NCBI GenBank assembly: GCA_963422465.1
Contig: OY730172.1
Coordinates: 3,224,001-3,288,000 of the forward strand
DNA length: 64,000 nucleotides
DNA from: Lichina pygmaea
Taxonomy: Eukaryota > Ascomycota > Lichinomycetes > Lichinales > Lichinaceae
Direction of reading: 5' to 3'
Shown: in pieces, positions 55,933-64,000 of the stretch
Position numbering within the stretch: position 1 is the first letter of the stretch
Layout of the letters: every line of letters begins with the position of its first letter
Notes under the pieces: generated by a model
What the model saw: the letters and a program-made list of their open reading frames with translations, nothing else
Databases searched by the model: none
Told to the model about the DNA's origin: nothing
Position numbers and translations under genes: made by a program

Positions 55933-57475
55933 ATGGCGGACCTGGAGCTGCCTCGCAAGAGGCTACTGTCGCAGCCGGTGCTTGCGGACACCTCGGCGCT
56001 GGCCGAATCGTCCGCCAGCTCCATCGTGCCCTCCACCGTCAACACCCCGGTCGGCTCGGGCTCGTCCACGTCGTTGTCGTCGCTGGCCTCGGCGGAAGAA
56101 CCGACCAACGGCAAGCTTGTGGATACGCACGGCAATGCCTTCGCCATCCCCGACTATACGATGAGAGACATCCACAATGCGATCCCGGCCCGCTGCTTCG
56201 AACGCTCGGCGTTGCGGGGCCTGTGGTACGTCGCCAGGGACATGGCCAGCCTCGCGGTCACGTTCTACCTCTTCCACCGCTTCGTGACGCCCGAGCAGGT
56301 CCCCTCGATCTTGTTCCGCGGCGTCCTCTGGACGCTGTACACCTTCGTGCAGGGTCTCTTCGGCACCGGGCTCTGGGTCCTGGCGCACGAGTGCGGCCAC
56401 CAGTCGTTCTCGCCTTCCAAGGTCTTGAACGACACCGTCGGCTGGATCTGCCACTCGGCCCTGCTGGTGCCGTACTTCTCCTGGAAGATCTCGCACGGCA
56501 AGCACCACAAGGCCACGGCCCACCTCGAGCGTGACATGGTCTTCGTGCCCAAGCGGCGGGAGGAGTTTGCCTCGGCCACGGGCCGTCTGGCGTACGAGCT
56601 GTCGGAGCTCGTCGAGGAGGCCCCGATCGCGACGCTCGTCCACATGGTGCGCCAGCAGCTCGGCGGCTGGCCCGTCTACCTGACGGCCAACGTCACCGGC
56701 CACAACTACCACGAGCGTCAGCGCGAGGGCCGCGGCCGTGGCAAGCGCAACGGCTTCTTCGGAGGCGTCAACCACTTCAACCCGTCGAGCCCGCTGTACG
56801 AGGCGAAGGATCAACACCTGATCTGGCTCAGCGACCTCGGTCTGGCCATCGTCGGGGCCGTGCTCGTGCTTGTCGGCCGCACCTATGGCTGGTCGAACCT
56901 TGCCCTGTGGTACGGTGCTCCGTATCTCTGGGTCAACCACTGGCTGGGTGAGTCGTCTCTCTTGGGCCTTTTCGCATCGACGCTTGCTCTTGTGGTGCTG
57001 ACCTGAGTCCCCTTCCTCGACAGTCGCCATCACCTATCTCCAGCACACCGATCCGCGCTTGCCGCATTACGAGGCCAAGTCGTGGAACTTCCTTCGAGGA
57101 GCTGCGTCGACCATCGACCGCGAATTCGGCTTCATCGGACGACATCTCTTCCACGGCATCATCGAGACGCACGTGCTGCACCATCACATCTCGGTCATCC
57201 CGTTCTACCACGCCGACGAGGCGACCGCCGCGATCAAGCCGGTCATGGGCCAACACTACCAGGCCGACACGCGCGGTGGCTCGTTGGGCTTCCTGCGCAG
57301 CCTCTGGACCAACTCGCGAGTGTGCCAGTGGGTCGAGCCGCTCGAATCGGCGCGCGACGAGGGCAGCGGTGTCCTCTTCTACCGAAACCACAACGGCATC
57401 GGGCTGGCGCCTCAGAAGCTGGCGCCGACGGAGACCGAGGTAGTCATGGCCGACGACGTGGAAACCGTCAAGTGA
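55933..57475 (+). CDS. FAD2: Delta-12-type (oleate) fatty acid desaturase, 488 aa, 2 exons
   Basis: An ER membrane di-iron desaturase that turns oleoyl chains into linoleoyl chains. Exon 1 is 55933-56947, the intron 56948-57023 (GTGAGT...GACAG), exon 2 57024-57475. The joined reading NHWLVAITYLQHTDP is the family sequence. The three His boxes are HECGH (152-156), HGKHH (188-192) and HVLHH (388-392). Other family marks are FGTGLWVLAHECGHQSF, TGHNYHERQREGRG and DREFGFIGRHLFHGIIETH. Four or so hydrophobic segments lie at ~105-150, ~170-185 and ~310-350. Start: the ATG at 55933 has A at -3 and G at +4; an in-frame ATG at 55798 has a poor context and would add 45 unusual residues. The Ser-rich 70-residue N-terminus is typical. 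A delta-15 (omega-3) or bifunctional activity cannot be excluded from sequence. Confidence 0.93.
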
Positions 57476-58825
<1,350 letters not shown>

Positions 58826-61365
58826 TCATCTCGTCTTGTCCAGTTCGCCGAGCGCCCTCTCGAGCAACGTCAACAGGTCCCTGCCGCCGACGGGAGTGTA
58901 CGTGACGACGCCCTGCCGCGGATCCGTGGGCTCGCGAAAGCTTTCGATGCCCGGGCTGACCCGGGCCCAGGCGCGCGCCTGGCGCGAGATGCGGTGCCGG
59001 TGCAGGCCGAAGTGGCGCCGCGCAACGTCCTGCCAGATGCTGTTCCGCCAGGACGGGTCGAGCAGCCACGGCAGGAGCGCGTAGCGGACGGTCAAGGCCA
59101 TGCGGTCGAGGCTGTACTGGCGACAGACGGCCTGGGCGTAGGCGCCCGTGGCCTCGCCGTTGCCGGGCTCGTTGCGCCAGGGCTCGCTCGTGAGAACCAT
59201 GCCCTGGATGCTGACCAGCACCGACAGGATCGTCGACCTGCGCGCCTGCCACTTCGCCTCGGCCGGTCCGTCGAACGTCCCGAGAAGCGAGAGGGACACC
59301 TTGCCGTTCGGATGCAGGTTGGGGTTCATGTCGGCGATTCCACCGTTGGTGCCCCTGAGGACGACAAAGGGGGGCACGTCGGGATATCGTGGCCCCGCCG
59401 CCAAGTCAAATCTAATGGAAGGCGTCGTCCCCCTCAGTCCTTCCGGCAGAAAAGGTGGGCTCGGATCGAGACAGACCCAGGACTTACGCGAAGAGGCCGT
59501 TCTCGTACGGAGTATCCGATGGCCCCACCACGAGACACTTCATCACGCCCGGTGTCTCTGAGGATGTCTTAACGAAGATGCCTTCGGGAAGGGATGTCGC
59601 CATGCCGGCTATCTCCTTCATGAGGTACGGAATTCGACCCTTTCGAGAGTGGGACGTGGAAACGCAGCCAAGGAGCTGATTTCGTTCAATGACGGCGTCC
59701 GTCAACTCGAAGCAGGCTTCCTGGTGAAAGGCCGTCCAAGCCTTGGCGGTCTCGCTGTCGGATTTGGTTTCCACGGTCGACAGCCCGACATCCTCCTTTG
59801 GGTTCTCGACCCCGGGCCCAACTCGAGAATGCACCTTGACGACCGTCTCGTAGAGCTGCAGACTGACTCTGTCAGCATCCGAGCGCATCTCTCGACGGTC
59901 CTCAGCACCCTTTCCGAGCTCCAGCATGATACGGCTCTGCTTCACTAGGTTGTCTAGCCTGGACACCAACGAAGCTGCGTTGCCGTCCTCGGCACCCCCG
60001 AGCTCCAGCATCTGCCCGGCCGACGCCGCCTTTCCCTTTCCCTTGCGATCAGGCACCACCGCTCGACAGCACCTGGAGCCCGCTTGTGCCACGCTTATAG
60101 TAGCGTTCGCCTGTAACGAGGTCATGCGTTGAACTGTGGCTACCCAAGACGTTGACAAAGTCTAGGGCGGGAAAGTACACTGAAGCCCTCTTGCTGATGT
60201 CGGCGATGGAGTCGTTGCGGAGCAACTGCCCCATCTTGTCGATGAGAAGCCCCAATCGAAGAGCGGCCTTGAGGCATGACGGCGGCAATTCGTAAAAAGC
60301 GGAGCTTGGCCTGTGATGACGTGACGGCAGAAGATGCGTTATCAGGGTCAGAAGCTGGCCGAGGACGCTGTCCGTCAGGGCATCCGCACTCTGGAAGTTG
60401 ATTGTCCGAACTGCCAGTGCCCCGTACATGTTCGCTTCGTTGATCATGGCAGCAACGTTTTCGAAGCCGCGGTTGGACACGTATCCTACTCCCTTGTTCT
60501 GCTTCCGATGTTTACCGTACATATCATTCGGGAGGGCCGCGTCATGTTTCGTCTTCTTGCCGCTCTCCATTTCCTGCATCTTTAGCTCGACCTGGTCATA
60601 CCTGGCCAGGAAAACCCAGATGGCGAAGAGCCGGCCGCGGTCGCAACACCAATCAAGATGCCCAGTATCCGTGCGCGCCGTATTGACGCCCACCGTCGGT
60701 TCCTGCTCGCACCCAAGACAGGTGACTGTACGACAGCCCATCCTCGGGCAAGGGACCGCGCAGATGGAGACGGGGGGCCCGAGGAGTGTCCAGCGGCCAG
60801 GGCATTTGACCAATCTGCGAGGTGTCTCTTGGGATCGAGATCGCGAGTGACGGAAGCATGGCATTTGTGACAGCGTACGGCCGTGATCTTAACATAAAAA
60901 TCCTGAACATTTGCCAGATCCCTATGCGCAGCTTCATTCAGGCTGATGCGCTCATGCGTGTGCCTTGCGAGAGAGCCGCCATAGTGCCTGGGCGTATCCG
61001 CAATTCTAACTTGAAAGAAAGTCAGAGGAGCTGACTTTATGTATCGACCTTGAAGTTGCAAGTACAGCTTGATATTGTATCCAGCTGGCCACTTTAGAAG
61101 GGAACGAAGACAGACTGTGGAAGGTGTGTGTGAAGTAGGGGATGAAAGAAAAGTCTTCGAGCGCAGCGAAGAGCAGTACGTAAGGGTGTGGTCGACATGA
61201 AAGCAGGACGGTGAATGCGCCGCATTCACGACCTTCAATGTTGATCGCCATGATATTCGAGTGTGGCAACTTCGCCAGATGTAGTGAAGCCATCTCGTGA
61301 GCCGGCATCATATCAAGAACCACTTGGTCGCGGTTAACGTGACAATCGTGATGGAGTCTCATCAT
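58826..61365 (-). pseudogene. UBE2O-like ubiquitin-conjugating (E2) gene, apparently broken, active-site Cys replaced by Ser
   Basis: The family carries E2 ubiquitin transfer in its C-terminal UBC domain. Here that domain reads MATSLPEGIFVK, VMKCLVVGPSDTPYENGLF, a 76-nt intron (59412-59487, GTAAGT...TTAG), FDLAAGPRYPDVPPF, MNPNLHPNGKVSLSLLGTF and WQARRSTILSVLVSIQ, to the stop at 58826. The position after GKV is TCC (Ser, 59294-59296) where family members have the catalytic Cys (KVCLSLLGTW). Upstream lies the N-terminal region typical of the fungal proteins: a Cys cluster (CHKCHAS; GCRTVTCLGC), TDTGHLDWCCDRGRLFAIWV, and GSHSSTHDLVTGERYYKRG. Two frame changes break it: at a six-G run on the plus strand (60772-60777) and near 60049-60062. 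The N-terminus (HSNIMAINIEG...CRPHPYVLLFAA, up to 61365) is tentative and needs an intron. It is either a pseudogene, or a UEV-like inactive E2 with assembly errors. Confidence 0.7.
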
Positions 61366-64000
61366 CAGCGAAAGGGGCCTAAGTTATGCCAACGTTGTAA
61401 GAAACCTGTAGGGCTAGATTGTTTTCCAAAGTGACTCAATCCCATTATCATACATACCTTCTGGCTGTTACTCTTCTGTTCCTGAATTTCCTAGTTCTTG
61501 TGCTCCCTTGTTGTTGTCATTACTCGACTATAGATTTCCGAACACAAAATCAAAATGTTGATATCACTCGATGTCACGGAAAAGTTCTGGAGCCCTTTGC
61601 TGGTCTGCACAGACTTTGAACAGGTGTGTAGGTGATGAGGACAGAAGAGCAGCTTGAACAGTGTGTTGTATGCTGTGTACAATCACATTCCCTGTCCTTT
61701 GCCTATATGTGGACGAGCCTTTGCGTAAGCCAAAAACAATTTGATCATCAGCTTGGGTAAGATGTCAGATAAATCACGCCGTATACATACCCAGCCCTGG
61801 TTTTCAGATCGCCAGGACTTGCACTCTAGGTATGGCATCAGCATTCATACCGTAAGCCACTGCATTTGCCTTGCCTTGGTCTTTTCTTGCGTAGTGTACC
61901 ATGGCTAGATCTGAGCCACAGTCAGCGGACATCAAACAAGTCCTATGGAAGGTCCCAGTCACAATAATCAATGTCTACTCACCAGAATACAGGCCTAGCT
62001 GACAGTCCGCGGCGCAGCGGTGTATCTTGTCTTTGCTTCAACCAATACCGAGATCGTCGCTATTGGGTCATCCATACGATACGTGTTATATCAGAGCGTA
62101 GGTAATTGTCTGCTTCGCCTCGCACAGCTCGTGGGATTTTGGGGTGCCTCCCTGTACATCAGACGATACTACCATACAGTACGTACGTACCGGACATAGA
62201 TCAGAACTGGCTTGAGCAATAGGGTCGAGGTGAGAGCAGACCCAGTGACATCCAGCCACGAAAATGTTCGCAGATGTTGATCATTCTTGAGTGTTTGTGG
62301 TTCCTCATCAAGACAGATCAGAATGATATTGTTAGTATCTTGTGCCACAGTGCAGGATAAACGTGAGCGTACCTCCAGAAAAAGCGCTACAACCCCGTCA
62401 GCTCTTGTGAGGCATCTCGAACCTTGAAGACAAACTTACCCAGCAGAGCTAAAGATTGAACAAGAGTCAAGTTCAAAAGTTGTCATATGATGAAACGCCA
62501 TGGTTATCAAGTGCAAACATCTTGACACTTTTTCAACTCTGAAATCTCTAGCCTCAAGCCGTAATGTACGATAGGACTCTAATTGTCATCAACTCATGTT
62601 TTCAGACCCTTTCTGTTCATCACAAAAGGAAATTTCTGTAAGTACCTCGACTCCCTTAGATCCCTTCTCTATCCACTCTCCAACTTCCCTCTTCTTCTCT
62701 CTCACCATCACTTTCTCATACTGATTCTCTCTCCCTGATACCAAGTATACACAGCGAGAAACATGCGAGATTATGGAAACTGGAGAAACAGGGAGAACGG
62801 GGACATTGAGATTTTCTGAAATTCTGCATCGTATGCCACCAGTTGTAAGCCCCTTCTTCTGGGCCAGCATGTTCGACCACTTGGTTAAGCAGCCAGTGAA
62901 TCTTCAGTCCTTTTTTTAGGGGCAGGATTGCTGTAGGTATCTTGCTTCAAGTCAGACCAGATATTTTCTTCTGTTGCCTCCTCAAGCACACTTCCTCACG
63001 TCAACACCCTCTTCTTGCGCCCCCCCCCCCCCAACTTCTTCCCCTCCTCCATCGCCCTGTCCGTCCCTATTGTTCTCCCTCTCCATACTCAGGAGAAATA
63101 GAAACAGAGTGTCGTCGTTCATGGATGTCACCCATTGAATGTACGTCGTTCAAGAGAAGACCGGTGTTCCACAAAATTTCTGCCTTGCATTTGCGCCACA
63201 CATCCGAAACTCCACTAGGGTGATGTGAGATATGTTCCACGAGTGGCGATGATGGTATTCTGGCTTGCAGATGCCACGGGAGTAGCACTTGTCGGTGTGT
63301 TGTTGAGAAGGAGGAGCAGGATGAGGGGTAGGGAGGGAAAGAGTGGTGAGGACTGGAAAGATGGCATGCGATCCGAGAACTGGTAACATTCTCGCCAGCA
63401 ATTCTCATGATGCATAGGAGATATCCTTCGAACGATTACCGGCCTCCATCAATGTAGACCTAGCACATCTTAGTAGACGACTCGTGATCTGAAAGTGGTG
63501 GCACGGGTGGATACTTGGATATCGACATGAGCATGTCTTGTGTTGTGAGTAAGAGTATGAAGTCACTGGATGCGTCCATGTGACGTACGTACGTTACGTA
63601 CGTAACTACTCGTACTTTTCCCCACCACGCCCGCCAGTAGAGTACCGTACGGAAGAGCCTTCGTACCTCCCGACGTAAGTTTTTTTTACCTGGCACTTGC
63701 CTTCGTGGTTACGTATGTATGTATGTACTCCGTACTCCGTATCTGGTAGTCGTAGCTACTGATGTACAAAGCACCTCCGTACTTCCGCACAGCAGTGCCC
63801 CTTACCGTACTGGTAGGCCCGCACGGCCCGGTACGGAAGTACATGCTTCCATAAGTAGCACTTGTGAACACTTGTCGCAACCTGCAATTGTAACTTACAA
63901 ACATGGAAACAAGTTCAGACATAGTGTTGAAGCACTGCTACTAAATTTGCGTCATGATCTGGCTATGTGAGGAAAGTAAAGTACAGCATGTTCAGTTCAG
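61366..64000. other. Terminal region without a supportable gene
   Basis: No clear coding region on either strand. A minus-strand stretch at 61830-61960 reads ADCGSDLAMVHYARKDQGKA before a stop and could be an exon of a small intron-rich gene, but it cannot be joined to others with confidence. There is a C-run at 63021-63032 and GTACGTACGTTACG-like words at about 63585-63605. Two overlapping TACTCCGTA words lie at 63726-63741. No tRNA or rRNA seen. Confidence 0.5.

Noticed and set aside
55963-57033. 356-codon minus-strand ORF
   Set aside because: It lies entirely over the desaturase exons, a known effect of GC-rich third positions; its translation has no family features.
59506-59514. TACGGAGTA word within the E2-like gene
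   Set aside because: Here it encodes the conserved DTPYEN stretch of the UBC domain, so it is not counted with the intergenic words.
62589-63408. Short ORFs of 80-113 codons on both strands near the right end
   Set aside because: Low-complexity or unremarkable translations, no motif, no clear introns, and stop-rich surroundings.

Overview
The window is nuclear DNA of a filamentous ascomycete, most likely a Sordariomycete. The evidence is short spliceosomal introns (40-76 nt), a fungal oleate-type fatty acid desaturase, a TRAPPII subunit of the Trs130 type, dense fungal Tad1-like LINEs and Ty3 chromoviruses, and point changes of the repeat-induced (RIP) type in the repeats. I cannot fix the genus.

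There are two compartments with a sharp change near 43.9-44.1 kb. Positions 1 to about 43,560 are almost wholly transposons, of moderate AT content, nested several layers deep. Left to right: a LINE on the minus strand (A, 1-~4860); a scrap of Ty1/copia pol followed by a 15-bp minisatellite (4861-6230); a LINE on the plus strand (B, ~7090-12463); a Ty3 chromovirus of family Gypsy-1 (pieces between 12464 and 29200) split by three insertions, namely a nest of two opposed solo LTRs with a SINE inside (13581-14644), a complete Gypsy-2 (15647-22144) and a complete Gypsy-3 (22505-28749); LINE C (29637-40295), itself split by a complete Gypsy-1 (33956-39265); then two 5'-truncated LINEs (D plus, E minus, 40681-43549) inserted side by side. 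Target-site duplications were found for eight of these insertions, so the order of events can be read.

Positions 44,149-61,365 are GC-rich and hold host genes: a large disordered conserved fungal protein (minus), TRS130 (plus, 8 exons, 1633 aa), a delta-12-type fatty acid desaturase (plus, 2 exons, 488 aa) and a UBE2O-like E2 (minus) that appears broken and has Ser at the expected catalytic Cys. Gaps between these genes are rich in palindromic TACGGAGTA/TACTCCGTA words, GTAC runs and simple repeats. The last 2.6 kb shows no supportable gene.

The most interesting signals are (1) an antisense Cys-rich ORF between the chromodomain and 3' LTR in both Gypsy-2 and Gypsy-3, retained although these 3' ends have diverged strongly; (2) modular exchange of the U3/3' end between these two families while gag-pol and R-U5 stay nearly identical; (3) a tRNA-like SINE whose tail matches the local LINE tail; and (4) the E2-like host gene lacking its active-site Cys.
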